The translations under genes and the position numbers were made by a program. A stretch of 64,000 nucleotides of DNA from Beijerinckiaceae bacterium (GTDB lineage Bacteria; Pseudomonadota; Alphaproteobacteria; Rhizobiales; Beijerinckiaceae), in NCBI GenBank assembly GCA_947370975.1, contig CANBNG010000001.1, positions 62,001-126,000 of the forward strand, read 5' to 3'. This document shows, piece by piece, positions 17,354-25,933 of this stretch. Within the stretch, counting starts at the first letter, position 1. Each line of letters begins with the position of its first letter. A model generated the notes under the pieces. That model did no database searches. It was not told the DNA's origin and saw only the letters and a list, made by a program, of their open reading frames with translations.

Positions 17354-18553
17354 ATGCAGGACAGCAAAGACAGCCCCAAGACGACCAGCGTCCCGCTGGC
17401 GCTCTTCCTTCTGCTGGGCGGCGTCATTTCCTCGGCACAGCTCGGCAAGGCCTTTGTCGCCATGCCCTTGGTGCAGGAAGAAATGCATCTGGGCATCACC
17501 ACCGTTTCCTTCCTCATCGCGACTTTCGCCACGCTTGGCGCAACGCTCGGCATGTGGACAGGGCTTGTGGCGCGGCGCGTCGGCGCGCGGCGTTCCCTTG
17601 TCATCGGCATGGCGATCATGTCGGCTGGCAGCCTTCTTGGCGCAATGGCCGAGCAGCCCTCCGTGCTCATCGCCTCGCGCATCATCGAGGGTGTCGGCTT
17701 TCTCGGCGTCGTGGTTGTCGTTCCCGACATGATCGGCATGGTCGCGACGGGTCGCGACCGCAATTTCTTCTTCGGCCTGTGGGGCACGTTCATGCCCACG
17801 GGGACGGCGCTCATGCTGTTGCTGGGCTCAAGCCTGCCCTATCTCGGCTGGCGCAGCCTCTGGCTTTCGCAGGCTATCGTTGCGCTGGTCTATGCCGGGC
17901 TCGCTGTCCTCCTGCTGCCCGGCACAAGGGCAAAGCCCGATCTGGCCGCGCCCTCGCTGATCTCTGTGGCAAGGCGGGTGCTGGCCGACCGCGCGAGCCT
18001 GCTGCTGTCCGCCATCTTCGGGTTTTACGCCTTCCAATATTTCGTGCTCGCAGGCTTCCTGCCCGTCATTCTCGTGGGGACGCTTGGCCTGCCGCTCGCA
18101 ACAGCGACCTTGTTCACAGCGGGCGTTGTTGCCGCCAACGCCATCGGCAATGTCTGCGCGGGCCTGCTCTCGCGCGCGGGCTTCCCGCTCTGGATCAGCA
18201 TGGGAGCCTCGCTGACGGGCTATGGGCTGAGCGCGCCGCTGATCTACTCCGCCGGCATCCCGGCCAGCGCCATTGCCCTTCTGGCGGCCCTGACGCTGGG
18301 CCTCGCAGGGCTTCTGCCAGGTTCGATCTTCGCAGCCGTCCCCCGCCTTGTGCGGCCCGAACTCGTGACCCCGACAATCGGGCTCATTCAGCAGACGAGC
18401 AATGTCGGCCAGTTCGTCGGGCCGGTCGCGGCGGGCATTGTCGTCAATCATTTCGGCTGGGCCGCCATGCCGCTGCTGCTCATCCCGGCGGTCCTTCTCG
18501 GGCTCCTGTTCGTGCTGGCGCTCCGCCCGCAGCTCATGGCCAAGCCGCGCTGA
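17354..18553 (+). CDS. major facilitator superfamily transporter
   Basis: A 399-residue MFS protein with about 12 hydrophobic helices. The loop between helices 2 and 3 carries a degenerate motif A (GLVARRVGARRSLVIG), and helix 5 has a GTFMPTGTALMLLLGS stretch. The family exports drugs or metabolites or imports small anions; no closer call is possible. A GTG and other starts exist upstream, but the ATG at 17354 gives a normal 12-residue cytoplasmic lead. The following binding-protein gene starts 82 bases after its stop. Confidence 0.85.
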   Translation: MQDSKDSPKTTSVPLALFLLLGGVISSAQLGKAFVAMPLVQEEMHLGITTVSFLIATFATLGATLGMWTGLVARRVGARRSLVIGMAIMSAGSLLGAMAEQPSVLIASRIIEGVGFLGVVVVVPDMIGMVATGRDRNFFFGLWGTFMPTGTALMLLLGSSLPYLGWRSLWLSQAIVALVYAGLAVLLLPGTRAKPDLAAPSLISVARRVLADRASLLLSAIFGFYAFQYFVLAGFLPVILVGTLGLPLATATLFTAGVVAANAIGNVCAGLLSRAGFPLWISMGASLTGYGLSAPLIYSAGIPASAIALLAALTLGLAGLLPGSIFAAVPRLVRPELVTPTIGLIQQTSNVGQFVGPVAAGIVVNHFGWAAMPLLLIPAVLLGLLFVLALRPQLMAKPR

Positions 18554-18635
18554 TATGGACAAGGCTCCGGCCCAGAGCTAGGAGTCCAGACAAGGAAAAA
18601 TTCGGTCGCCCAAATGGGCGCTTTTGGGAGGTTAC

Positions 18636-19679
18636 ATGCTCAGGATCTCACTGCGCGCAGGCGCAATTGCAGGGGCGCTCGCTTGCGCGCTCGCAGGGTT
18701 TGCAGGTTCTGCGCAGGCGCAGACAGCCAAACATTCCTGGCTCGACGAAAGCCTGCTGCCAGCCGCCAAGGCCGAAGGTCAGGTCGTCATCTACTCCACC
18801 ACCAATGAGCAGGAAGGCCTGCCGCTCTGGAAGATTTTCGAGGATGCGACCGGCATCAAGGTGCTCTATGTCCGCGCCTCTGACGCGCAGATCCTTTCAC
18901 GCGTCGTGATCGAGGCGCGCGCCAACCAGCGCTCCTGGGATATTTCCCAGACTGCAAACGTCCAGAAATTCCCGCAGGACTTCCTGCTTGACTGGGCGCC
19001 GCCGGAATCCAAATTCCTCATGGAATCCGCGCGCGGCCCCAACAACAAATGGTTCGGCGTTTACGCCAACTACAATGCGCCAGCCTATAATACCAACCTC
19101 GTGAAGCGCGAAGATCTGCCGGCCCGGCTGGAGGATTTCGTGAAACATCCCGAATGGGCTGGCCGCATCGCAATCGACGATACGGATACGCCTTGGCTCG
19201 CGGCGGTCTTTGACCATTACGGCGAGGCGCGCGCGCGCGAAATCCTCACCGAACTCGTGGCCAAGATGAAGCCCGTCGTACTCGATGGCCATCTCGCCAT
19301 TGCGCGCGCTGTGGGCGGCGGCGAATATCTGTTCGCGCTCAACAATTATCTGAACCTGACGCTGAATGTGCAGCTTGCGAAATCGCCGACCGATTATTGG
19401 GTGATGGAGCCGGTCACCTTGTTCTTCGGACAGTCCGGCATTGCAGCCAAGGCGCCCCACCCCAACGCCGCCAAGCTCGCGCAGAACTTCCTGCTCAGCC
19501 AGGAAGCCCAGCAGTTTCTGACCAATTTCGGCCGTCTCCCAACCCGCCCCGATGTCGAGACCAACCCCAAGGGCGTGCTGGAAAATGTGACCAAGGCGAA
19601 GGTCATCATCAAGCTTCTCGATTCGACGGAAGAAAAGAAGTGGTCAGCGACCTTCAAGGAGCTGTTCCGCCCGCGCTGA
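18636..19679 (+). CDS. extracellular substrate-binding protein, Fe3+/iron-type ABC class
   Basis: A 347-residue secreted type II binding protein similar to Fe(III)/putrescine/thiamine-class proteins. The start at 18636 has GGGAGG at 18626-18631 and begins a signal peptide ending GSAQAQ. The mature part opens AAKAEGQVVIYSTTNEQEG and has the hinge segment GPNNKWFGVYANYNAPAYNT. No permease or ATPase gene is adjacent, so it is an orphan. Ligand unknown; the tyrosine pair expected for ferric iron is not obvious. Confidence 0.82.
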   Translation: MLRISLRAGAIAGALACALAGFAGSAQAQTAKHSWLDESLLPAAKAEGQVVIYSTTNEQEGLPLWKIFEDATGIKVLYVRASDAQILSRVVIEARANQRSWDISQTANVQKFPQDFLLDWAPPESKFLMESARGPNNKWFGVYANYNAPAYNTNLVKREDLPARLEDFVKHPEWAGRIAIDDTDTPWLAAVFDHYGEARAREILTELVAKMKPVVLDGHLAIARAVGGGEYLFALNNYLNLTLNVQLAKSPTDYWVMEPVTLFFGQSGIAAKAPHPNAAKLAQNFLLSQEAQQFLTNFGRLPTRPDVETNPKGVLENVTKAKVIIKLLDSTEEKKWSATFKELFRPR

Positions 19680-19753
19680 AACGGCAACATGCGGCAGGGT
19701 GCACGTCTACCGCGATGAGAATGCGCAAAAGACCCCTGTAAAACGCCACTTTA

Positions 19754-19793
19754 TCCCCCTCCCCCTTGTGGGGAGGGGTTAGGGGTGGGGGTC
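19754..19793 (+). repeat. 40-bp dispersed G-rich hairpin repeat, copy A
   Basis: One of three near-identical 40-bp units (others at 25476-25515 and, inverted, 25934-25973). It contains a perfect 9-bp stem (CCCCTCCCC, loop of five, GGGGAGGGG) followed by a G-rich tail. The right half reads G4-A-G4-TTA-G4-T-G5, a textbook intramolecular G-quadruplex pattern. It lies in the gap between two convergent genes. Confidence 0.9.
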
Positions 19794-19799
19794 GCGCAA

Positions 19800-20252
19800 T
19801 TATGTCCCGTAAATGGCGTCGGCCCGGGCTTCAAATGCTTCGGCGAATTTGCGGAAGGCGGTGTCGAACATGGCCCCCATCAGCAGGCCAAGCGCGCGGC
19901 TGCGAAATTCGTAGGTGATGGCAAAGCCAACCTCGGAACCGACCTCGGGCTTGTCCTGAAAGGTCCAGCGATTTTCGAGGTGGCTGAAAGGCCCGTCGAT
20001 ATATTCGACCATGATGCGCAGGCGTGGCCGATCCAGCGTGACGCGGCTTGTGAAGGTCTCGCGGATCGCCTTGTAGCCGACTTCCATCTCGGCCACGACA
20101 ATCTCCACCCCCTCCCCGCTCGCAACCCTGCGGCGCACGCGCAGGCCCGTGCACAGCGGCAGGAATTGCGGATAGGATTCCACATCCGCGACGAGATCGA
20201 ACATTTGCACCGCCTTGTGGCGGACGCTGCGTGTTGTGTTGAACGACGGCAT
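19800..20252 (-). CDS. COQ10/RatA-type START-domain protein
   Basis: A 150-residue polyketide-cyclase/START-like protein of the COQ10 group, which binds coenzyme Q or its late precursors and aids respiration. It begins MPSFNTTRSVRHKAVQMFDLVADVE-like, with the family segments VESYPQFLPLC, ENRWTF and the C-terminal FEARADAIYG. Its place next to lipA and the pdh genes is usual in alphaproteobacteria. RatA toxin annotation is often transferred to this family, but a respiratory role is more likely. Confidence 0.9.
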   Translation of the reverse strand: MPSFNTTRSVRHKAVQMFDLVADVESYPQFLPLCTGLRVRRRVASGEGVEIVVAEMEVGYKAIRETFTSRVTLDRPRLRIMVEYIDGPFSHLENRWTFQDKPEVGSEVGFAITYEFRSRALGLLMGAMFDTAFRKFAEAFEARADAIYGT

Positions 20253-20309
20253 GGGGCACCCAAAACTTTGCGCCCTTCTATCATGCCGCGCGGCACAGGA
20301 AAGCCCCGA

Positions 20310-20885
20310 TCAGGCGTCCGGCGTCTGCCCGGGTCCATCGCCGACAATCGGGACTTTGGCGAGGAAATCATCCCGCTCGCGTTTGGAGCGCAGGATGAAG
20401 ATCGTCCGGTTGCGGCGCTCGCGCGCAACAAGCGCTGCAATGCGGGGCAAAACCACGCTCGGAAACGTCCAGATAAAGCGCAACAGGCTCATATCGAAGC
20501 GCTGCGGGCAGCCGGGTGCAACCTCGGGGCGCTTCTCGCCATTCCGCCGCATCATGTCCCGCAATTTGTGGACGAAGCAGACCGGCATCGGAAGATCGAC
20601 CCAGACCAGCCAATCCGCCCGCGCCACGCGGATATCCAAGGTAGAGGGAAACGTGCCTGACATCACCCAGGCCTCGCGGGCGGCCAGCTCGCTGACCTGC
20701 GTCTGCCACGTCTGAGCGTCGGGCTTTTCCCAGCCTGGACGCCAATAGAGGCGCTCAAGCTCGATGCAGGGTAAGCGCAGCCGCTCGGCTATGACGCGCG
20801 CCAGCTCGGCCTTTTCAGAGCCCGGACTTCCGATGATGATCACGCGGCGCGGCGGCTCCAGGCCCGTCTGGCGCGCGTGATACAT
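20310..20885 (-). CDS. adenylate-kinase-like P-loop protein with degenerate Walker A
   Basis: A 191-residue protein of the small nucleoside-kinase-like family often labelled DNA topology modulation protein (FlaR-like). Family segments are LYWRPGWEKPD, AWVMSGTFPSTLD and WLVWVDLPMPVC. The P-loop reads GSPGSEKAEL where the family has GSPGSGKST, so the glycine before Lys and the Ser/Thr after it are both lost. ATP binding or hydrolysis may therefore be weak or absent. It starts 14 bases after the lipA stop on the same strand and may be cotranscribed with lipA. Confidence 0.78.
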   Translation of the reverse strand: MYHARQTGLEPPRRVIIIGSPGSEKAELARVIAERLRLPCIELERLYWRPGWEKPDAQTWQTQVSELAAREAWVMSGTFPSTLDIRVARADWLVWVDLPMPVCFVHKLRDMMRRNGEKRPEVAPGCPQRFDMSLLRFIWTFPSVVLPRIAALVARERRNRTIFILRSKRERDDFLAKVPIVGDGPGQTPDA

Positions 20886-20898
20886 GGATCGATCCTCC

Positions 20899-21879
20899 TC
20901 AGCCTCCGGATTTCGCCAGACGCGCCGCCTTCAGGCGCGCGAAATCCTCCCCGGCATGATGGGATGAACGCGTGAGAGGCGAAGCGGATGCAAGCAGAAA
21001 GCCCTTTGCCGTCGCAACACTCTCGAAAGAGGTAAATTCCTCGGGCGTCACGAAGCGGATCACCGGGTGATGCTTGCGAGTGGGCTGGAGATATTGACCG
21101 ATTGTGATGAAATCGACATCGGCAGAGCGCAGGTCATCCATGAGCTGCAGGACTTCATTCCGCTCCTCGCCAAGCCCGACCATGATGCCGGATTTGGTGA
21201 AAATCGTCGCGTCGAGCTCCTTGACCCGCTGCAACAGCCGGATGGAATGGAAGTAACGCGCGCCGGGGCGCACTTTCAGATATTTCGAGGGTACAGTCTC
21301 GAGATTGTGGTTGAACACGTCAGGGCGCGCGGCGACCACGATTTCGAGCGCACCCTCCTTGCGCAAGAAGTCCGGCGTCAGAATTTCAATCGTCGTCCTG
21401 GGCGAAGAGGCGCGGATCGCACGGATCACCTGCGCGAAATGTTCAGCGCCGCCGTCGGCCAGATCATCGCGATCGACCGAGGTGATGACCACATGCGAAA
21501 GGCCGAGCTTGGCCACGGCCTCGCCGATATGGGCGGGTTCGTGCGGGTCGAGTGCGCCGGGCATACCCGTCTTCACATTGCAGAAGGCGCAGGCCCGCGT
21601 GCAGGTGTCGCCCATGATCATGAAGGTGGCGTGCTTCTTTTCCCAGCACTCGCCGATATTGGGGCAGCCGGCTTCCTCGCAGACAGTGACGAGGCCGTTT
21701 TCCTTCACGATGCGATGAGTCTCGGCCCATTTGGGTGAGCCCGGCGCCTTGACGCGGATCCAGTCGGGTTTGCGCAAAACCGGGCTGTCAGGCCGGTGCG
21801 CTTTCTCGGGATGGCGCGGTGCGTCAGCACCGGCCTTCTTGCGGGGATCATCGTTCAGAAGGTCTAGAACCACAGCCAT
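20899..21879 (-). CDS. lipA: lipoyl synthase
   Basis: Radical-SAM enzyme that inserts two sulfurs into octanoyl groups on lipoyl domains such as those of the pyruvate dehydrogenase encoded nearby. 326 residues. The auxiliary cluster cysteines are Cys67, Cys72 and Cys78 (CEEAGCPNIGEC), the radical-SAM cysteines are Cys93, Cys97 and Cys100 (CTRACAFC), and the C-terminal serine ligand is in TRSSHHAGED. Its setting beside lpd and pdhABC fits a lipoate/PDH gene group. Confidence 0.97.
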   Translation of the reverse strand: MAVVLDLLNDDPRKKAGADAPRHPEKAHRPDSPVLRKPDWIRVKAPGSPKWAETHRIVKENGLVTVCEEAGCPNIGECWEKKHATFMIMGDTCTRACAFCNVKTGMPGALDPHEPAHIGEAVAKLGLSHVVITSVDRDDLADGGAEHFAQVIRAIRASSPRTTIEILTPDFLRKEGALEIVVAARPDVFNHNLETVPSKYLKVRPGARYFHSIRLLQRVKELDATIFTKSGIMVGLGEERNEVLQLMDDLRSADVDFITIGQYLQPTRKHHPVIRFVTPEEFTSFESVATAKGFLLASASPLTRSSHHAGEDFARLKAARLAKSGG

Positions 21880-21951
21880 GGCGGCCTCGCGTGTTGGGCC
21901 CTTCGTCTACGACCATTCCGCGCCTGCGCCAACCCCTCGCGAAGCGCGGAC

Positions 21952-23820
21952 TTATGCGTCTGCCGTCATGTTCTGGGGCGGATACACAAGAACCGTGGCG
22001 TCCGCCGCTCCCTCGATGAAGCAGGACACACCGTCAGGCTCGAAGCGCAGGTCCACGGAGCCGCTGAGCGCACGCGCGGCAATGGCCTCGATCACGAAAC
22101 GCCCAAAGCCGCGGCGGCTCGGGGGGGCGACAGGCGGGCCACCCCGCTCGGTCCACGATAACCGCAGGCGGTCGCGGCCTTCCTCATCGAAAAACAACGA
22201 CCAGCGGATCTGCACCACGCCGCTGGCGACCGATAGCGCGCCATATTTGACGGCATTGGTCGAAAGCTCATGCACGGCCATGCCGAGATTCTGCGCCGCG
22301 ACCGGTGTCAGCACAAGCTCCGGCCCGCTTATGTCGAGCCGCACGCTGACCTGATTGTTGAGATGGCCGACCTGCGAGCTGAGCAATTCATGCATGCTGA
22401 TGCCGCGCCAATCTTCACGCGCGAGAAGATCGTGCGATTGGGCAAGTCCGCTCAATCGCTCGATGAAAGAATCGACGAAATCCGTGCTGGAAAGGTTGGG
22501 GCCGACAGAGCGGCGCGCCATGACTTGAATAACGGTCAGTAAATTCTTGGAGCGATGCGCGAGTTCGCTGAGCAAGGTGCGGACGTGCTGCTCGGTCGAC
22601 TTGCGTTCGGTGATGTCGCTCACGGCGCCAAGAAGCGATTCCACTTTGCCATTCTCGACGCGCCAAGGCTCGATGTGCACATTGCACCAGCGGGTCTCGC
22701 CCTGCACCTGATAGGAAAGATCGGCATGCGCGGGGTTGCCATCGGCCAAAACGCGCTGTTTGAGCACTTCCAGCGGCGCCTTCAGATCATGCGGCAGATG
22801 CGAGTCGGCGTCATCGGGCTCTAAGGTACTGCGTCCGAAGAAATCCCCACCAACCCAGATCTCGCGAAGATCGCGATCCTGCGTGAAGACTGAAACACCC
22901 GCCGTGCGCAGCGCGAGAAAGAGCAGATCGAGCGTGCGGCGCAACGCCGTATTGGCCTCGGCGAGTTCGCTCTCGACCTTTTTGCGCTCGGTAATTTCCT
23001 CGACTATGACGCCCACACCGACAATCTCGCCGAGACCGTCGCGCAGCGGATAAATATGTTCAAGCCAGTCGCGCGTCACGCCGGGCACGCGGGCGGTCTG
23101 CCCACGGATTTCGATGTTGCGGACGGCTTCGCCGGTTTCAAGAACGCGCCAAAACACAGGCTCCAACTGATCACGCAGCTCGGGGATGATCTCGAATGCG
23201 TTGCGACCAATGTGCTCCCTGACCGAGACACCGTTGATTTCCGCAAGGGCATCATTGACGCGCACGATTTTCTCGTCGCGGCTGAGCATGGCAAGCCCGA
23301 GCGGGGCCGACGAATAGAGCGATTCAAGCTCGGCAAGACGCACCCGCATCTCTTCCTGATTGCGCCGTAAAACTTCCTCAAGCCGACGCTGCTCGGTGAC
23401 ATCGAAGATCGTCTGGATGATTACCCGACGCCCGTCGGGCCATTGGATCTGGGGACCGGTGCGAATATCCCAGATCCGCATCTCGTTCCAATCAGTCCAG
23501 ACCGTAATCTCTTTCGCCTCCGGCGGGTGGGCGGCATTTGCATGAAGCCAACCGCGCAGGATTCCCCCGACATCTGCGGCAGGCACGCGGCGCATCGTCT
23601 CCATGCAGGCCTGAATGTCGGGCAGATCTGCAATTGTATAACCGGTGATGCGGGTAAAGGCATCGTTGACGAGAACAGTCTCGCCCGTTGTCGTGAGCAC
23701 GATCATCGGCGCTGGCACGGCCATCATCGCGGCGCGGTGCGACGCCATCACGGCATCGTTGGCCTCCTCTGCCAAGCCAAACTGAAAGCCGCCCTTCAAG
23801 GCGACAAGCTCGTCCGCCAT
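21952..23820 (-). CDS. PAS-domain HWE-family sensor histidine kinase
   Basis: A 622-residue soluble kinase. Three PAS domains are visible at about 30-150, 165-280 and 295-405, each closed by a PAC-like D(V/I)TE segment (VTEQRR, EEITERK, SDITERK). The HWE catalytic region follows: His422 in LSELAHRSKNLLTVIQ, the N-box MAVHELSTNAVKYGAL, and the W-x-E motif in LSWTERGGPP. There is no transmembrane segment, so it senses a cytosolic cue such as light, redox or a ligand. The start at 23820 has GGAG upstream; no response regulator is adjacent. It interrupts the usual lpd-lipA adjacency. Confidence 0.9.
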   Translation of the reverse strand: MADELVALKGGFQFGLAEEANDAVMASHRAAMMAVPAPMIVLTTTGETVLVNDAFTRITGYTIADLPDIQACMETMRRVPAADVGGILRGWLHANAAHPPEAKEITVWTDWNEMRIWDIRTGPQIQWPDGRRVIIQTIFDVTEQRRLEEVLRRNQEEMRVRLAELESLYSSAPLGLAMLSRDEKIVRVNDALAEINGVSVREHIGRNAFEIIPELRDQLEPVFWRVLETGEAVRNIEIRGQTARVPGVTRDWLEHIYPLRDGLGEIVGVGVIVEEITERKKVESELAEANTALRRTLDLLFLALRTAGVSVFTQDRDLREIWVGGDFFGRSTLEPDDADSHLPHDLKAPLEVLKQRVLADGNPAHADLSYQVQGETRWCNVHIEPWRVENGKVESLLGAVSDITERKSTEQHVRTLLSELAHRSKNLLTVIQVMARRSVGPNLSSTDFVDSFIERLSGLAQSHDLLAREDWRGISMHELLSSQVGHLNNQVSVRLDISGPELVLTPVAAQNLGMAVHELSTNAVKYGALSVASGVVQIRWSLFFDEEGRDRLRLSWTERGGPPVAPPSRRGFGRFVIEAIAARALSGSVDLRFEPDGVSCFIEGAADATVLVYPPQNMTADA

Positions 23821-23881
23821 AAAACCGCTCCTTGCAACCGCAGCATGCCAACAGGCTGTTACGATCATCGCGAGCTACGCA

Positions 23882-23908
23882 ATATTACAAATTACCAAGC
23901 TTTGTCAA
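23882..23908 (-). promoter_or_regulatory. candidate sigma70-type promoter of the HWE kinase gene
   Basis: On the minus strand TTGACA (23908-23903) is followed after 15 bases by TAATAT (23887-23882), about 55 bases before the ATG of the kinase gene. The spacing is short for sigma70, so this is a candidate only. Confidence 0.45.
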
Positions 23909-23956
23909 AAATATAGCTCAAACTAAGCAGTTAAACCGAGCAGCATTGACGACCGC

Positions 23957-23989
23957 TCCCCGCTTCCTGTCCTCAGAAGCGGGGATTTT
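23957..23989 (+). terminator. plus-strand hairpin with T-rich tail, no plus-strand gene before it
   Basis: A perfect 10-bp inverted repeat (TCCCCGCTTC at 23957-23966, GAAGCGGGGA at 23976-23985) is followed by TTTTC on the plus strand. The neighbouring genes are both on the minus strand, so as a terminator it would serve an unannotated plus-strand RNA; otherwise it may be a minus-strand lpd 3' structure lacking a T-run. Confidence 0.5.
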
Positions 23990-24015
23990 CTTTGGTACAC
24001 CAAGCATTAGTCCGC

Positions 24016-25455
24016 TCAGGTGTGAATGACGCGACCATAGGCGTCGAGCACGCTCTCATGCATCATTTCGGAGAGCGTGGGATGGGGGAAGACTGCGTGA
24101 ATCAGTTCTTCCTCGGTCGTCTCGAGGTTCATCGCAACGACATAGCCCTGAATCAGCTCGGTCACTTCCGCGCCGATCATATGCGCGCCCAGCAACTTGC
24201 CGGTCTTGGCATCGAAGATCGTCTTGACGAGACCCTCGGGCTCACCCAGCGCGATGGCCTTGCCATTGCCCGCGAAGGGAAAGCGGCCAACCTTGATCGC
24301 GATCCCCTGCTCTTTCGCCTTGGCTTCGGTCAGGCCGACGCTGGCAACCTGCGGGTGGCAATAGGTGCAGCCCGGGATCATGCCCTTGTCCATCGGGTGA
24401 ACATGCAGGCCCTTGATGCCCTCGACGCAGATCACGCCTTCATGCTCGGCCTTGTGCGCCAGCATGGGCGGGCCTGCGACATCGCCAATGGCGAAAATGC
24501 CGGGAATATTGGTGCGTCCCAGCCCATCGGTGACGACGCAACCACGGTCCATTTTCACGCCAAGCTTTTCAAGGCCGATATTCTCGACATTGCCAACGAC
24601 ACCAACGGCCGAGATCAGGCGATCGGCTTCAAGCTGCGTCTTCACACCCTTGTCGTCTTCGAGCGTGCAGACGACGCTGTCGGCCTTTTTCTCGACCTTT
24701 GTGACCTTGGTCGAGGACAGGATCTTGATCCCCTGCTTTTCAAAACGCTTGCGCGCGAGTGCGGCAATTTCCGCATCCTCGACGGGCAGGATCTGCGCCA
24801 TGACTTCAACGACCGTCACCTCGCAACCCATCGTGCGATAGAAGCTCGCGAACTCGATGCCGATAGCGCCTGACCCCATGACGATCAGGGACTTCGGGAA
24901 GGCGGGCGGCACCATGGCTTCGAAATAGGTCCAGATCAGCTTGCCGTCGGGCTCGATGCCCGGCAGCACGCGCGGACGCGCGCCTGTGGCAACGATGATG
25001 TTCTTGGCCTGATAGACGCCCTCCCCCAGCGTGCCCTTGGGCACGGGATTTTGCGGCTGCACGGCTGGCTTGGTGGTTTTGGAAACCGTCACCTGGCCGG
25101 GCTTGTCGATGCTGGCCTCGCCCCAAATGACGTCGACCTTGTTCTTCTTGAGCAGGAAGCCGACGCCGCCATTGAGCTGCTGCGAGACGCCGCGCGAACG
25201 CTTGACGACTGCCGCTGCATCAAACGTGACCTTGCCTTCGATCTTGAGGCCATAGGCCTCGGCATGGGTCGCGTAATGATAGATTTCAGCCGAGCGCAAC
25301 AGCGCCTTGGTCGGGATGCAACCCCAGTTGAGGCAGATGCCGCCAAGATGCTCGCGCTCGACAATGGCGGTCTTCAAACCGAGCTGCGCAGCGCGGATCG
25401 CGGTGACATAGCCGCCGGGGCCGGAACCGATGATGAGGACGTCATAGGTGGTCAT
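24016..25455 (-). CDS. lpd: dihydrolipoyl dehydrogenase (E3)
   Basis: FAD enzyme that reoxidises dihydrolipoyl groups of 2-oxoacid dehydrogenases with NAD+. 479 residues. The FAD motif GSGPGG is at 10-15, the redox disulfide is Cys41-Cys46 in GGICLNWGCIPTK, an NAD-binding GSGAIGIEF lies in the middle, and the catalytic C-terminal HPTLSEMMHE is present. It is downstream of pdhABC on the same strand, separated from pdhC by the DUF559 gene and two repeats, so transcription may no longer be continuous with pdhC. Confidence 0.97.
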   Translation of the reverse strand: MTTYDVLIIGSGPGGYVTAIRAAQLGLKTAIVEREHLGGICLNWGCIPTKALLRSAEIYHYATHAEAYGLKIEGKVTFDAAAVVKRSRGVSQQLNGGVGFLLKKNKVDVIWGEASIDKPGQVTVSKTTKPAVQPQNPVPKGTLGEGVYQAKNIIVATGARPRVLPGIEPDGKLIWTYFEAMVPPAFPKSLIVMGSGAIGIEFASFYRTMGCEVTVVEVMAQILPVEDAEIAALARKRFEKQGIKILSSTKVTKVEKKADSVVCTLEDDKGVKTQLEADRLISAVGVVGNVENIGLEKLGVKMDRGCVVTDGLGRTNIPGIFAIGDVAGPPMLAHKAEHEGVICVEGIKGLHVHPMDKGMIPGCTYCHPQVASVGLTEAKAKEQGIAIKVGRFPFAGNGKAIALGEPEGLVKTIFDAKTGKLLGAHMIGAEVTELIQGYVVAMNLETTEEELIHAVFPHPTLSEMMHESVLDAYGRVIHT

Positions 25456-25475
25456 GGATCAAAACTCCGGCGCGG

Positions 25476-25515
25476 TCCCCCTCCCCCTTGCGGGGAGGGG
25501 TTAGGGGTGGGGGTC
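25476..25515 (+). repeat. 40-bp G-rich hairpin repeat, copy B
   Basis: Differs from copy A (19754-19793) at one base (C for T in the loop). Same orientation as A. It abuts the stop codon of the DUF559 gene (25515-25517) and is inverted relative to copy C at 25934-25973. Confidence 0.9.
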
Positions 25516-25916
25516 TACGCATCGTTGTTGTTAAGCAAGGAAAGTGACGCATGGATCGTGTCGAGCACGACGTTCATCGACATCATGACGTCGCGATTTG
25601 AAAATCGGAGGATGCGGAAGCCTTCGGCCTGAAGATAAGCGTCTCGCACCGCATCACGTTGGAGGCCAGCTTGCGACGCATGCTGTTCTCCATCGACCTC
25701 GAGGATCAAGCGCGAACCAAGGCAGCAGAAATCCACGACGTAGGGTCCAAGTGGAACCTGCCGGCGGAAATGGGAGGCGCTGACGACGACATGCTCGCGC
25801 AGGCCGCGCCATAGGCGACGCTCGGCTTCCGTGGGCTCGCGCCTCATGCGCCTGGCGTTGGCGCGCGTGGACGTTTTGGACGCATCGAACGTGGGTCGCC
25901 CTGTTGAGGCGGTCAC
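25515..25916 (-). CDS. DUF559 (Vsr-like) endonuclease-domain protein
   Basis: A DUF559 protein of the restriction-endonuclease-like fold shared with Vsr nicking enzymes. Seen are the entry helix MRREPTEAERRLWRGLREH, the core VVDFCCLGSRLILEVDGEQH with the acidic catalytic set, and the C-terminal GFRILRFSN. The reading frame is open to 26018, but its first about 34 codons are just the translation of repeat copy C, so the real start is probably GTG 25916 or ATG 25847. It lies between pdhC and lpd, boxed by inverted repeats. Its target and function are unknown. Confidence 0.8.
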   Translation of the reverse strand: MTASTGRPTFDASKTSTRANARRMRREPTEAERRLWRGLREHVVVSASHFRRQVPLGPYVVDFCCLGSRLILEVDGEQHASQAGLQRDAVRDAYLQAEGFRILRFSNRDVMMSMNVVLDTIHASLSLLNNNDA

Positions 25917-25933
25917 ACGATCGAATGGGTCGC

